In this document: piece after piece, positions 12,601 to 27,600 of the stretch
How the letters are laid out: each line of letters begins with the position of its first letter
How positions within the stretch are numbered: position 1 is the stretch's first letter
NCBI GenBank assembly: GCA_013396635.1
Contig: WBMW01003834.1
Span: 224,258 to 288,257 of the forward strand
Reading direction: 5' to 3'
DNA length: 64,000 nucleotides
From: Penelope pileata
Taxonomy: Eukaryota; Chordata; Aves; Galliformes; Cracidae
The notes under the pieces: generated by a model
The model's input: only the letters and a program-made list of their open reading frames with translations
Databases searched by the model: none
Told to the model about the DNA's origin: nothing
Made by a program: the position numbers and the translations under genes

Positions 12601-15600
12601 GACTAGAGACTCAGCTCTTGCCTTAGGCTGAACCAGCATGCTCTTGCTCAGAAAGCTGTGGAAGAGCTCCACAAGCTGAACGTATGTATTTAACAACGCT
12701 AAAAGCCTCGGAGTAAAGTGGTTCACAGGAAAGCTATCGTCACTTTTTTTTTGGCACTTGGTCAATAGTTTTGTTGTATGGATGTTGTGCTGCTTACACC
12801 CTTAAGTCTTTAGAAAAGAGTAGTCTGGAAAGGAATTGGTTTCCAGTTAGCTCCTCTTTTTACCTACTGTTTCTCACAAATAGTCATTGTCACAATTTAA
12901 AGAAGTTATAACATTAAGTCTTTCAGAGCAGAAAGCCAGAAGCCTGTCACTTTTTCATTCTTTCACTTTTGGCTTTGCTTCAGATACTCTGAATAGGTAG
13001 CTCGCTGTAGCTGTCTACTTATAAACTGCAATTGCATCGCTATGTATTCAGTTTGAAGAACAACTTCCTTCATTTCCTTTTAAAGAACAATACTTCTTTT
13101 CTTACTTTATACTGTTTTCTCTTACCTGTGAATCTCCATGATTTCTTCAGCAATCATTCTTCCTATTTTTCCTGCCCCAGCTCTTGTTCCACCTGGAATT
13201 CCAGGGACAGTAGGATGGGTCCTTTTTGGGCCACCTGAAACAAGGAGGTATCTTCAAGTCAGATAAAACTTGCAAACATTTTCCTAAAAGCATTTGTATT
13301 CAAGTATGGAAAGGTCCCACAGCTTGTCAGAACAACATGAACTTTCTTTACTTAAAATTCTACCAATTGTTGAGTACCTTTGAGTGTACAGGAAGCTCTG
13401 ACTCGGACTCAGCTACGCTGCATCTCTTAGACATCTCTCTGTGGCCCTGGGCACACCACCTTCTGACTCTGACCAGCATCTGGCTGTTTCAAGCATCTGG
13501 TGGTACCTCTTGTCCAGACTTAGTAAAGAACAGCTTATCATGCCTGCTTTATCCTGTGGCTGAACAGGCTCATCTTCAGCCTTGTTTATTCTTTACTTTG
13601 CATGAAGAACTTGCCAGCACAGACAATATGGAATAAATCCAAGCCACCTAATGAACATACATCAACTCCCTGTAGGTAACTGCAAGTACCAGAGACGGGA
13701 GGGAAAAATGAGGTCTGAGCAGTTAGTTTGTTGTTATTTTGATGTGATTTGTCACTTCCACAACCCTGGAGAGGCAGACATGAAGGAGCCGGATCTATTC
13801 TAAGGCAAACTGAAGAAAAGACCCCATACTGAAAGGGGAAGAAAGCCATGTAGTATGTTCATGCATCAAGGATAATTGTCTTATTTGAGCAATTCATACT
13901 TAGCAACCTTCTGCATCTTTTATGGCTCTGACCCATCCAGAAGAACATTCATCAAATCCTTAGCAGAGCTGGAACCACTTGAAATTTAACTTGGCACTGT
14001 TTTACTAAGCATTTGGACAACTTAACAATTAATACCAGATGTGCAGTACCCTTGCTCTACATCTGTAAATGCACAGCTGATGAAAGTAGTAGCCAGTGAC
14101 CAAAGTCTCTAAAAGCAGTGGTTCCCAGCTCTGGGAGTATCTCCGTACTATCACCATCTGTCCTCCCCCGCCCCCCGTCCTTCAGCCCCAGGCTATCACT
14201 GCACCCTCCTACTCTGCCCCAGTTACGCTTCATTAATAAGCAAGCTCTGCTCTGCATCAGCCTGCACAGCACCCATGAGAAAAGGTATTTCAGTGATCTT
14301 CAGTGCTGGTAACAGTCCCACGACAATTACCACACGTCAGTCTTCACATAAAGCCACATCAAGGGCAGGTGGGGGGTTCAAAGCTGAACCGTGCTTCTGA
14401 TCCAACCACCCTGAATGGTCATGTGCACCAGCCCCAGAACTTGAAGTTGCTCTGGGGCAATGAACAAAGAGCCCCAACCAGGAAAGGAAAGGCAAACATC
14501 TCTCCTCCACATCACTCATTCAACTTTATGTTTATTTCTTCTACTTGGCTCATCCACTTCTTGACCAGCTTATAGACAAAGCTGGTATTGAAGTTCAATA
14601 GGACAAGAAATGCATTAGCACCTTCTCTGCCCTAAGCCATATTTTTCTTTAAGATACTAACAAATTCTCAATGCAAGACTGCAACAAATCTGCGCACGTA
14701 GCTGCTAACAGGGCACGACTGCCACTAATTTCCTAGGGGCACGGCAGTTACCTTCTCCAGCCTGAAGCACGCTGTCCATGCTATGTGGAGAAGCTGCAAG
14801 CTGGGGGAAGGCCGCGTCTCCGCTATCAAGTATGTTGGTGCTGTGGATTTCAAGAATTAAAAAAATTAGTGAAACAAAGCCCTGCAGAACAGCCACTCGG
14901 CCAGTGTGTCAAAATGGAATGCTTCGGGGTTGAAGTAGCTCGTGAGTCACTATCACCTCTGTGAAAGAAGCATTGTGCCTGACACCAAGGCTTGATAAAC
15001 AACAGAAATAAAATGCTGTGTTACAACTCCAAGTGCGCAGTACAAAACCCAAACAGCATCTCTCAAGACAAATTCCTCTGCAGCAGTTATTCCACTGCAA
15101 AGGCACTGCAGCTGTACACAACCCTCAAGGAGATAAAAAATAAAATAAAAAAAAAAAAAAAGGAGAAAAAAAGGAGAAGGGGGGAGTTCCTACAGGAGTG
15201 AAGAAATGCATCTTTCCTAAAAGTCCCTACAAGGATGGGCACGCTGGTTTTCCCAATGAAAGAAAGTACTTCTGCAGGCTGTGATAAGCAGTATTTAGCC
15301 CATCTAGCAATTGTTAAACAAATTCCTGGCTCCCCACGTATGCTATTGAACTGTGGGTGCTATTTCTAGGAGACACCTATTGGCATCCAGAATCTGTGCA
15401 CGTATTTATGCCAAACCTCATCTGAAAATACTGCAAAACAATCAGCATTCACATGCATCTGCTACATGAAAAATACTTACGAAACAACTGTATTTGTTGA
15501 GACAATGTATTCTACTTCTTTGGTCCAAGGGTTCATGAAACTGAACCAGCGACTCCTCAGTGTAATAAAAGAACCATCTTTTATTTTAAACTTGTAGCAG

Positions 15601-18600
15601 TTTGTCGTAATTTTTTCTCTTGTCTGCAAAACTAAACCAGACAGAAAGTGAGTAACTTTGTGCGAAACGGGCAGCGTGGCTACATAAGCAGAGTCCTTAT
15701 CACAGAAAGCTCAAGTCAGTTAATTCCTCCCTTCACACCTGGAAAAAAATGTTATTTCTGTGTTTTTTCCCCCTTTATCCAAAGCAAACCTCGAGTAATC
15801 ACTAAAAATCCATGGAAGTCTAAGAATCATGTTGCTTGGCACAGGCAAAACAACGTTCTCAACTAAAGCATTTACAGAGATAAGCAAACTTGAAAAGATT
15901 TGGGTGGTTTTCTTAATACTTAATCACTCCCAGTATTTATTTATTTTACAAAATTTCTTTACCAAATTCATTAATAATCGTACCTTGTCTATGACATTCT
16001 GCAAGGTGTCCTATATCGTCTTGATGAAAATATTCATAACACGAAGTACCTAGAAGTTCCTGGGGTAAGTAGGCCAGAATGGCTGTTGCCCTTGGGAACA
16101 GGAAGGCAAAGGTGGGGGGGAAAGAAGGAGGAAAAAAGAAGGAAAAAAAGAGAAAAAATTATTTTCAAGTTGAAGTATTCATGACAGCTTACTAAAACTT
16201 ACTCTGGAAATGGGCAAGTAATGTTGAAAGTTATTTTCAGCTTAGAGGGGAAAAATCATTAGAATACTCTTTCTAATTCTCGGGTAGTTTTAAAAAGTAC
16301 ACAACACCAGTGACCCTCAGGTACCAGACTGGACCTGTCACCACCGCAGGGACAGGAGAGTTTCCATTCAGCTTTGCAGGTACATGGTAATTCTGAGAAC
16401 TGAAACCTGAATAAAGCTGCCCTGTAACAGCTACAAGGTATTAGGACCCTTTCTCCCTAAGGTACCATTGAAAAATGGACATCTAAGGTTTGAAGAACTG
16501 CAATGTTCCTTTGTGTACCTGTGCTGCTGCTGCTGCTCAGAAGCCAATTTTAGCGTATATCAAGAGACCTACTGCATGTCTCAGTTTTAAATCAGACAGG
16601 GGCACAAAGCAAACACCACAAATTTTTTTGTTCCATCAAAACCAGCCACAAAGCCAACTTAGTTTCTTCCTCATCAGAAAACCTTACCACTAAGCACAGC
16701 TGCAGCATGGAAAAACATTCTCAATCGGACTCTCTGCCAGCACTCAAAGAGCTGCTGGCAGGGATGGAGAACTTCTCAAGAACCTGCTGAGGCCCCACCA
16801 TTTCAGAATCTGGGTTCAGGAAAGAGGTGGATGAAGCAGGCACCCCAGAGGCCAGCAACACCGGAATAGCCTGAAACCACCACCTCCGAAAAAAAGATGG
16901 AGCTTAAACTCCCTCATTCATTACAGTGGTGCCTCCCATCTCAAAGGAGCACGAGCACAAAACACAACAGGTACAAGCTGTTCACAGTCGTAATGGATTT
17001 AAACTGAAGCCAAAAGAATTCAGATTTAGCATTCACATTTAGATTTCAGCTAGAAAACAATTAAATAGAATATACAGGTTTGAATCCAACCGGTCAACAT
17101 TTTCTGAGTCATTATTTTGGAAAGACTTCAACATCCATCAGAAGAGTATGCTTGGTCTTTCCAAAACAAAACTTGTTCATAAATTACCATAGCTTGACAG
17201 GATGAGATGGCAGACTTCTGGAGCAGCAGAAAGGCTACGAACGCTCTCCCAGCTCCCACAGTGACCACTAGCTACCAGTGCTGCTGCACCGGAACCGGTA
17301 TTTCAAAAAACCTTACTACCAAATTAAAAACAGAAGCAAAAAGAGAAAACAAAAACATCCAAAACAAAACAACCACCACCCCAACCAGAAAAATACCATT
17401 AAAAAAGATTTTACTTACTGCACTTCTTCTCAAGACTATTTCCTCTCAAAGTCCAATAAAAATCAGCTGACACCAGACACACCCCAGGAACAAATTCCAG
17501 CAGGCAGATTCTGGCAGAATTTGAGCCTGGGCTTTTTTACATTGTAAATAATGGTGCCTAAGCTACAGACAAGGTGAAACAGCCTCAGCTGAACAGTCTC
17601 AACCCATCTTGCCAAGGAAGGGAAACAAAAAAGCCATCCCCAAGCAACCCAACCCCTCCATTAACATCCTTCAGCCACTCCTTTTCCCTTGGAAATGCCC
17701 ATTATTTTGAAGGAAGGCCCAGGTCACATCTCTGCTACGTAAGTAAATTCAAGTAATTTCTTTCTCAGTACCAAGAATTAGCCTTAACAAATAAATTAAT
17801 TAATAATAGAACTGATGTTTGAAAAAAGATACCAACACTGATCCATGTTCTCAAACCTTTTCCAAGAAAAAAAGCTTATGAAAAGCTTTCTTTCTTACAA
17901 ACACAAAGGATCATATAGAGAAGCATTAATTCCGTAGAGCATGTCCAAGCAGATAGTTAAGTACATGTGTATGCTATCAAAGCCTGATGTAGACTGTGCA
18001 GTAACTTACCTATGCAGTGGTCGCAAAAGATTTGAAACAACAAAATGCTGTCATTACAAAGCCTGGTAACAAAATAGGATAGCAAATTCTGAGGATTACA
18101 TACATACAGCCCCTAAGAAACGGGCAGAAACGATACCTGGATCATTCTGCCTAGTAAGCGCGGAGCTTTGATGATTTAAACAGTAGTACCTAATAAATAC
18201 ACAGTAGTAGCTTTGCGCTAGGTCTCAAAAACCAAATAACTTCTTGCAGTGAGGATTTAGTATAAAGCTGGAAAGATCAGGCATCTCTTTTTCAATAGTA
18301 TTTGCATTTCTCTAGGTATGTCACAACATCAGTAAATCAGTGCTGGACAGCGACTTATTGTGGAAGTTATTACAAGTATTCTTACCTCTGGTCTACAAAA
18401 ACAAATTTTCCATCTATTGCGTGTCGAGAAACATACTCGGTAGGTTTCACCCTGATCTCACCATTCGCTGGCTGGGGCACTACGTGAGGATGCAGCCGCC
18501 CAATGGCAACAAGACAGCTTAAATTACAGCCCTCGTTGTCGGGTTCATTGTCTTCATCTAGTCCCATTTTTGTTGGTGGCCAGCTTTTTAAATATCCTGT

Positions 18601-21600
18601 ACTATGGATAGTGCAGAAGCTTTTGCGGTCTGCTATAAAAACAAAAACAAAAAAGCAGTTAGGCTATTGATATTGCTTCTGGAGAACTTCACCTCTCAGT
18701 TCTGCTAAAATTCACCTCTCTTCTCCACAATATTTGTGACACTGCTCACTACGGGATCTCTCAGCACTGCTGTTTCAACACGACTCATCTGAGGTAAGCC
18801 AATATACAGCTTTTCTCAGCAAAATCATTCTTTATACTGACCCACGACATAGTTCAAACCAAGATCTCTTTTGATCATCTTAAGTAGAAATTGCATCACA
18901 TATTATTTCACCAAATAATGCTCATATCCAAAAGACTAAATTAGTATTATATTAATAAATAAATAAATAAGACATTTTTCAGCTTAGCATGAGGCTCCTA
19001 CAAATAATAAAACCAATTTGGCTGACAGAAAACACATTGCCTGGGTGTACACAGGATAAGCTGTACGTAGGGGTGAAGGCCCCTATGACAAGTAATGGTG
19101 ATCAGTGTGATAAGGGTGAAGCTACATCTGAAGTTAGCAGGAAGCACTTGGAGCAGCTGTCACATCCAGAGACAAAACACTGAAGTTGCCTTCTCTACTT
19201 TAACTAATACCAAATGCTCCAAAGTACTCAAAAGAAGAAACTTCCAATCTTGAACTAGATGTATATTCCAACATGCCTGGAATAATGCCCTGCAGAGGAA
19301 GAAATATTAAAACCTTAGATAACATTATGACCAAACACTTCTGGTGTAGAAATACTATGTTTCCAGACTCAGATGTGCTAAAACACAGATGAATTCAAAA
19401 TAAACTCATTTCTAAGTTGGCTATCCATCCACATGCTACTTGTTAAATATAGAGCAGAAAAACAAAATGCTTCCCTTTGCTGGAGATAAAGGGAAGGTGA
19501 AGACTGAATGTGTTATGACTGGCATCTGAGGATGCAATAACCACACCAGAACCATCAGCACAAACTGCCCACAGTTTTATGAAAGCAGAGAGGAGAATTT
19601 GGCTTTGTGTGCCAACACAGCAAATAAGAAGGGTGGGGAATGGAAACCGTACGAAGAAGAAAACAGATGGAGACACAGTTCATATAACGATGTCTTATGA
19701 AGAAACACTGACACTCTTCCATAAATACCAAGAACGTAACCACTGCAAATGAGCAGTTACATAAAATAAGGCTGACAGCCACTACATTCGATACTCAGAT
19801 ACGTAATAATTGTTACCTTTCTTCTTCGAACAGGTTGAAGGAAAATCCTTGTCTTCTACTTTCACTGAAGGTCTATTGCACTTCATCCTACAAAAGAAGG
19901 ACCGCCTTGCTCCAGAACACAGTCGTGATGGCCCAGGTGTTATATCAGTTTTAACTGGGAGTCCAGCTGTAGCAAACAGAGGAAGTGAGGAAGCCTTCTT
20001 TGTTGGGTAAGAAGTTAACCATACAAATGATTGCATCATACAAGCAAACTGTACAATGTTTTAGCTTTCCTAAGACTCGTGCAGAAGTCCCAGCTGTTAC
20101 ATCCTCCTTCCGAAGCAGAAGTGCTATTTTGGAGATTTTCTTTTAAGTGAACATCTGGCAGGACACTAACTGACTCAGCTGACCACATGAACATTTCAAG
20201 AATTTCTGATTACATTTTCTACTGTGAAAACACTGATGCAAGCTTGGGAACACAAGCTTCTAAATGAGAAGATTAGAAATAGATTGTTACAGTCCACTCA
20301 AGTTTTGCAATAAATACCATTTCTTCGAACACTAATCAAATGATTAAAAATAAAAAGAGATTATTTACCTATAACTAGAGCAGTACTTCATACACATAAT
20401 CACTCAATATACCCAGGACCCTCCATACTGGAAGACTTTTTTTTTAATCACAAAACACACCCAAAGAGCTGGGTGTGTTTTGCATGTACAGAGCAGAACA
20501 GGCCCAGTGCCATTCCAGGATCCTCTCAACTGCAGTGTCTTTAGATGTCAGATTTCTGACAATGAAGCATGACCAGCAGGTCAAGGGAGGTGTTCAAGGC
20601 CAGGCTGTGTGGAGCCCTAAGCAGCCTGATCTAGTGCCATGCCCATGGCAGGGGAGTGGAATTGGATGAGCTTTAAGGTCCCTTCCAACCCAAACTACTC
20701 TATGATGGAAGGAAAAAAAGGTAGCAGTGACATACAGGGGGACTGCAAATCCCTAAGACCTTCAATTATGTGTAAGATGAATCTCTGTTCTCAAATAATT
20801 AAGTTCATGTGAATATGCCCTAATGGTAAGTGCCGACCTTTATCATATACCTGCAGGAGATTCTTAGATTCTTTTCTGTGGAAAGTAGCTGGAGAAAAAT
20901 GTTACAGAAATACATGTCAACTCTGGAAGCCAACAGCAGAGTGCTGGTACAAACAGAGCTGCTTGGCATGTGTCAGGAGCACGGGATATCAGCAAGGCCA
21001 ACGACGCAGCAGGAGCTCCAGGGGACAGTTCCCCAAGAACTGATGATTTAAATCACACTGCAATTTCTCCACAGCTTGCTACCACTTCAACCACTTCTGC
21101 ATGGGGGTATGTATAAATGAACAGCTATGACCATGTACAAAACATACAAACAAAACATACAAAAAAAAAGATCCTGTAGGCTTTCAATGCATGGAGGAAA
21201 ACAGTGATGCCAGTCTTCTAGTATTGAGTGCTTCTGTTAAAACTAGAATTAAGAGAGGACACCTCAAGGAGGTCAGACTGTCCTGCATCACACACACTCT
21301 AAAGTGCTGTTCAGTGGTGAGAGTACAAGCTGTGCCTGAGTCACTTATGCCAACATAAAAATAAAATAAATACCAGTACTCTTAAGAATATTTGTTCTTG
21401 AAATCTTACCAGTTGGCCTATTACAGCAGATGGGAAGACTGTAATTTGTGGTCTTTACTTTTGTCCTAATTTTGTCAGAGGCATACAGAAAAGAGGATAG
21501 CACTGGATAAACATGTTTGATGACGAGACAAAACCAAGAGCCAGAAAAACTTCAGCTGAGCCAGCTGGAGCCTCCAGGCTCACTGCTCTGGAATGACTGC

Positions 21601-24600
21601 TAACCTCCAGTTCCTGAAGTTGAGCTGGTGGCTTCTTTGTGATTAAGTCCTCAGATTTCTGCTTTTGACAAGCATGAGACTTAACAACTTTGAAACTTGC
21701 AGTTACAAGATATCACCTTCTACTTAAGCGATGCGGACTCCTGCTATGAGAGTGAATTAAAACACCCACTCACCTCAAAACAGCACAGTTACAGAACTAC
21801 TTTATAACACCAGAGTGGAGTAGAACCAAGAGGCATAGTAGGAAATCATTCCAAGGACCGGGTTAAAAAGCTTGTAAGGGAAAGGTTTGGTCACTGCTGG
21901 AATTGGCAAAAAAAACCAACCAAACAAAAAAAAACCTCCTCTGGTGTGATTGACAGCTATCAAAATAACACTGAGTGTATTCTGACCATTCAGAATGAAG
22001 GATTAGAACAAACACTTCACATGTTTTAATGGGAAAAATTAAATTTTCAGTGCCTGAAAAAAGGAAAATACCTCACAAGCTAAGCCAGCTACACTAATGC
22101 TGCAGCGCATGAAAAACCTAGGAGCTTCCACATTCAGGTATCTGTTTCCTCTCTCTCTTTCCTGGCATGACATGAAATCCAAACAGCACCCCCCACATAC
22201 ACTTTGCATGTTCACCAGACACATGGAAATATTTTTCCAAAGAAATAATACTCACTTTTTGCATCTATAAGCCTTTCTCGTGGTGCGGTGTCAGAAGAAG
22301 ATAGCTGCTCCTTCACTTTGGCAATGTCTTTAGGATGAAGGTAGTCAAACAGACTTTGACCAATTAAATCATTCTGTAGGGATTGAATACTCAGTCAAAA
22401 ATTAAAATAATTGTACTGTGCATTTTTCCAGTTTTAGAATCAGTTAAAAAAAAGAATTGGTCTAACCAATGAACATCAAACATCTCAGATTCAGGATTAA
22501 AGGGAAGATATCTGTTTTCTCTGTAGTTATGACTACATTACATAGGGAGTACTTCTATTATTTTCAGTAAGAGTTTTACAAAAATAGCATTCTCAATCCA
22601 CCAACAACAGATATTGTGGATTCTCTTCAATTTCATTTTGTATGGTACACATTTGAAATTCAAGTCATAACTGCAAATGTTCTTTTTTAATATTTACACC
22701 ATTAGTAGGCATTCAGTACATGCCTAACTAAAGGATGGCTGGTGAAAACTTTTGAAGCTAATACAGTTTCTGAAGTTGGGAAGGAGGGCAGACAACAGAA
22801 AGAAATAAAACTATTATTTATAGAATATATGCTGCAAGTAACACCTCATGTAGAGCATATATTAAAAACCTGACTTGGGTATAACTGCTTCCCAGTTTCC
22901 ATCAGTAAGTGTGCTGGCAAAAACAGAACAGAAAGGTAACCAAGGTGAAAAATTCATGTAAAGCTACTGGAGGAACCTCAGACTGATTTTTTCAGTATTT
23001 GCATACAAGCCAAATTAGTTTACACTTTTGCAAGCCTGATGGCAAAATCCCAAACAGAATGTTATCACAATCAGAGAAGTAAAGTCAGTACCTTTTTACC
23101 TCCTTCATTTGAATGGAAGCCAGAAACAATTTTCTCTAATAGCACAACAGAGAAAAGTTTTCTTTGCAACAAATCTCAGTTTTCAAGACAAATTCACAAA
23201 AACACCCTTCCCATACAAACATATAATAATAATAATATAGCTTTTAAATCTTCTAAGGCCCAACACTATTAAAACGGAAAAGAATACCTGACTGTAGTTG
23301 AGGATCTTGAAGACAGATTCTGAAACAAACAGTATCTTCCCTCTGTCACAGCCCACAACAAAAAGAAACCCATCTGCTGCCTAATTAGGTTGGAGAAAAA
23401 GTAAATTACTTGGTTATACATCTTCATTGCATCATTATAACCTTTAAAAACACTTCATCTATAGGACTTCTATGCTAGGAGAACTCTCTTAACATTTAGA
23501 AATAACTGAGTCAATAGACAAGATATGAAACTACAAGAAATTTGGGTTTTTTGCATCTGCTAACATTTCTGGCATCATTTTGGGTGCCATGCCCAGAATT
23601 TACAATCACTTTTATTGGAAGAATGCATCCATATTTTGTCTACTAATACTACAATTGTGTTTAGTAATGCCTACTTTTAAAAATTAAAATAATATTTAAA
23701 ATGCCTTTATTCCATAGTTCCTATTTTAGAAACCAAAAGTAACCTGGATGTGTATTTATGTGGATGTAGGCAAGTTGTTCCCATTTGGGAAATACTATTT
23801 TCCAGTCACATACAAGCATGGAGGATCAGGCTCTAACTTCATAGCTCTGAAGTCACAGTCCTGCAGACATTCAATTCCCAATATGCTGCATCTGTACATT
23901 GCAGTGCCTCACAAATTACACAAGCTACTGAAAGTGCTTAACTACTAACACAAGTGATAGATACTCTCCATGCTACAAATGCTTTCAGCAAGCAGCCAAA
24001 TGTACTAAGTCACATTACTTCAGTGACCTCAAAACAAGGCGTTCATAATAGCATTGCATGCTAAAAACCTTGTCAAGGCACCACATGGCAGAAAGTCTGC
24101 AGAAAGTTTTTAATGTCATTTTCGTTTATTTCATGAAATAAGTGAAAATTTGGATGGTTACCATCAAAACATCAGTCTCTTCAGACCTCCCCCTAAAATC
24201 CTTTGCTTAACTTTACAGATGTTAGTCATCTTTAAAACTCAGTGACTTTGTGCAACAGTCCTACAGATTTATACATTATCCTCCATAATCAAAACTGATT
24301 AAGCTGAGATAAAAGGCAAAAAATAGAGTTCACTTTGGGAGAATTATATTCACAGCCATTAATCTCTCATAATTAAAAGCTGAAACATACCCTGAGAATG
24401 AGATGTTTTAATTCGTCATCTGATAGAAAAGCAGGCTTATAGTTGGCTTCTGTGTATGGGTTTGTAGCACCTAAAGAAAACAAAATCCCTGTATCACAAA
24501 CAATTTGATACAAACAATACACATTTAATGAGCAACTTTCCTATTGATTCCTTTTTATACTGTTACTCATCTCACCTGTTCTTTAAAATGAAAATTGATT

Positions 24601-27600
24601 TTTTGTTTCCATCGACTAACCTGATGAACTCTGTTAGTATTAACTCAGAAAAGGATGAAGCTTTTTAGCTAAAAACATAAATATTACATCATGCAGTAAC
24701 AAATTAAATGCCTTCTGAGATGCAAGTGTTCACTGACGTATTTTTGACCCAAATGCTCTGTTTGATTTAATGATCTAGTCTCAGAAACGAAAAGTAAGAA
24801 GTGAAAGAATAAAAACATGACAAGGTGATGTAGACTGTCAGATAGGAGCTCACAAATCAGTTCTCTCATTCTATGCCAAAGACAAAAAGCAACATTACAG
24901 TGACCTTGCTTAACAACGCAAGAAGTCAAAAATGAGCAACAAATGAGGCATCTATTTATTAACGAGTAATTCTTTTCATCCTATTCTCTTAATAAAGACA
25001 ATAGCGTCAAATCAGCAGCCACTGAGCTGCGATGAAGCACTAACCTAACCAAATGTCAGCAGCAGGAAACGCTACACCATGCAAAAATGCTAGGATAAAT
25101 ATGACTGGGAGACTCCAGGTCTCCTAGATACTAGAACAGTGACTCTTCCTATAAATCAGCAGCATCCTTTCTCAGGGGCGTACTTCTTGAAGGCTTGAAG
25201 CTTTCTCCATCATCACAGATTGTATCCATAACTGATTCACTCTTACTTGGAGCTTCAGGACACAAAGGACTTTGCAACAGCCCCAGCTCTTTGAAACCCA
25301 CATACTTCCCTTCAAGTACTTGTAACAGAAACTGATTAAAAAGACTAAACTTGAATTCTCAAAGTACACCTTATTCTTTCACAAATAAGTACAGGTACGA
25401 GCACAAAACATCACAAATCCTGCAGGAACATTACTCACACCTACAGTCTAACCCCTCTACCCTAGCAAGCCTCATACATGGCCTTCTCAAGAGTGCTGAT
25501 CAGTGCTGTGCAAGATTCAGTGGTGGATTACAACTGAAGCTTGTTGTTCCTTCCTCTCACAAGCCTCAGCTGCCTTGCTTTTGTTGCACCCAGCGATGCT
25601 GATCCACCAGGTCAGCTAATGGAAAAACTGTTCTTTTGTCACCACAAATTTCCCTGCTGGATCAGATATCAGACCATGAACCAAGTCCTCCTGCAGTTGC
25701 TCAGCTGCAAGGGAGAGGGGAAAGGGAGGCCGCGTCCCTTACGTGGTAGCTTGATACTAAAACAAACTAACCACACCTTGAGCTGGAATGTACAGTTGGC
25801 AGCATTTGCCTTTGCATGACTTCCACCTCAAACTCTGGTAACCCACACAAACTGCTTTCTTTGTTCTAGGACATGATATGCTTTGTATTCTTACGGCTTC
25901 TATAGGAAAAGAAAGCACTGAAGATGACATCTAACTGTAAGTTTGAAGATGTTTCTAAGGAAAGAGACATAGAAGATAAAAATGGAAGGTATCCTTACTA
26001 TATTTTCCTTTTGTAATGAAATCTACAGAAATGGGTAAGAGAAAAGGCAAAAAAATCTTCATGGCTGTATCTGATGCAGGGCCAAAGCATCTGACAGTGT
26101 TGCAAGCATCCAAAGATGAGACAAATAGGTAAAGAGCTCCGAAGAGAATTTCATCTTGAACCAGCACAGTGCAGAGATGATGCAAACACAGGGCTTCAGC
26201 AGAACATGTAGCTCCAGAGAAGGGACAGCTTGTTTATATCAATTCTTTCACGCAGGAAAAAAATAAGCAACAGCTACAGCAGAAGACTGAGGAGATATAT
26301 CTTTCAAATGACACTTCTTTAAAAAACAGGAAGCTCTTACAGTTCTAGAATTTAACATCTTTGCTATGTTACACATCATTTCCCCCATACTTGAAAACTT
26401 GGCTAATTTAATCTGCTCAGGTAACAAGTTCTTTTGTCTCCCTAAAAAAAAAAGTCCTTTAAATTCCCCATGTATAACTACACCAGACAAGACTAGTATT
26501 TTAAATTGCTTTGGTGCCCATAAACCATGAAAAAAATTGTTATCTATGGACCTACAGCAGGTTACAGTAAGCTATAAATCAATGTGCAGCATTGCATACT
26601 ATGGAAAGGGGAGAAAATTCCTTCCCCCAAAACTTACTCCTTTTTGAAAAAAGAGCAAGAAATAGGGGCTAAAAGCACAGCTTTGGGAAATCCCACTTTA
26701 TCATCCTCCAGACCTGTTCCCTCCACTCCCCATTGCCCTCAACCAACTTACCACGTAACGTTTTCATATGCTGGACTGCCATTCTCAACACAGTGAGTTT
26801 GTCCAGCTTCCGAGACATAGCGTTGCACGTTGGTACCAAGGATGCCAGCTCATCTATAAAACTGTTCATTTTATCTCTACGCCTTTTTTCAATTTGACTG
26901 TGAGCCTCCCTAAACAAGTAAGGTGGTGAGGAAAAGAGCATGAGAAAATAAACTATATTAAAAAAAAGTAAAATCCCCAGTTTCTACATAACAAAAACAA
27001 GAAATACCCTTCCCCTCATAATTAGGTTACCCTCTTATCCTCAAAAAAGATATACAAAGACTTTTTCAGATGTTGATATGATCATTACTTGGGTGAGTAA
27101 CAGTTAACAAGCAACAGGTAAGGCTGCTGCACTTGGCTCTAATTTACCAGAAATCACAGATAGTGTTGCACGTACAGTACATCGAATCCTCAGTTCTGAA
27201 ACAATCCATTCAACAGGACAAAATTGCCTAGAGATTGCAGTACAACACTTTTTTTTTTCCCCCCTCTAGCACACACTGAAACTTACAGAAATCATAAAGG
27301 TCACAGATAAAGAAATTTCAGTGTACACAAACAATGAATAATGCATTCAGTTGTGTATTTGTATCAGTATATTACATGTATGCCCTATCATTTAAAACTA
27401 TCTTTTCCTGTGGCAGTATGCCTTCCAATCATCCTATAGCTTTCCATTTGAAATATTTGAGATAATTCTGAACTAAACTCGTACAAACCAGGAAAACTGA
27501 TGACAAACACTAAATTACATCACTTTTGTTTTATATTTTCACATATTAGAGTCACTAGTAACACTTTTGAAACCCACTACTGAGTTTGCACAGTTCTTGC

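Noticed and set aside
13226..13636. 136-codon open frame on the + strand
   Set aside because: It overlaps a BMAL1 exon on the other strand and intron sequence, with no recognisable domain and no codon or splice support.
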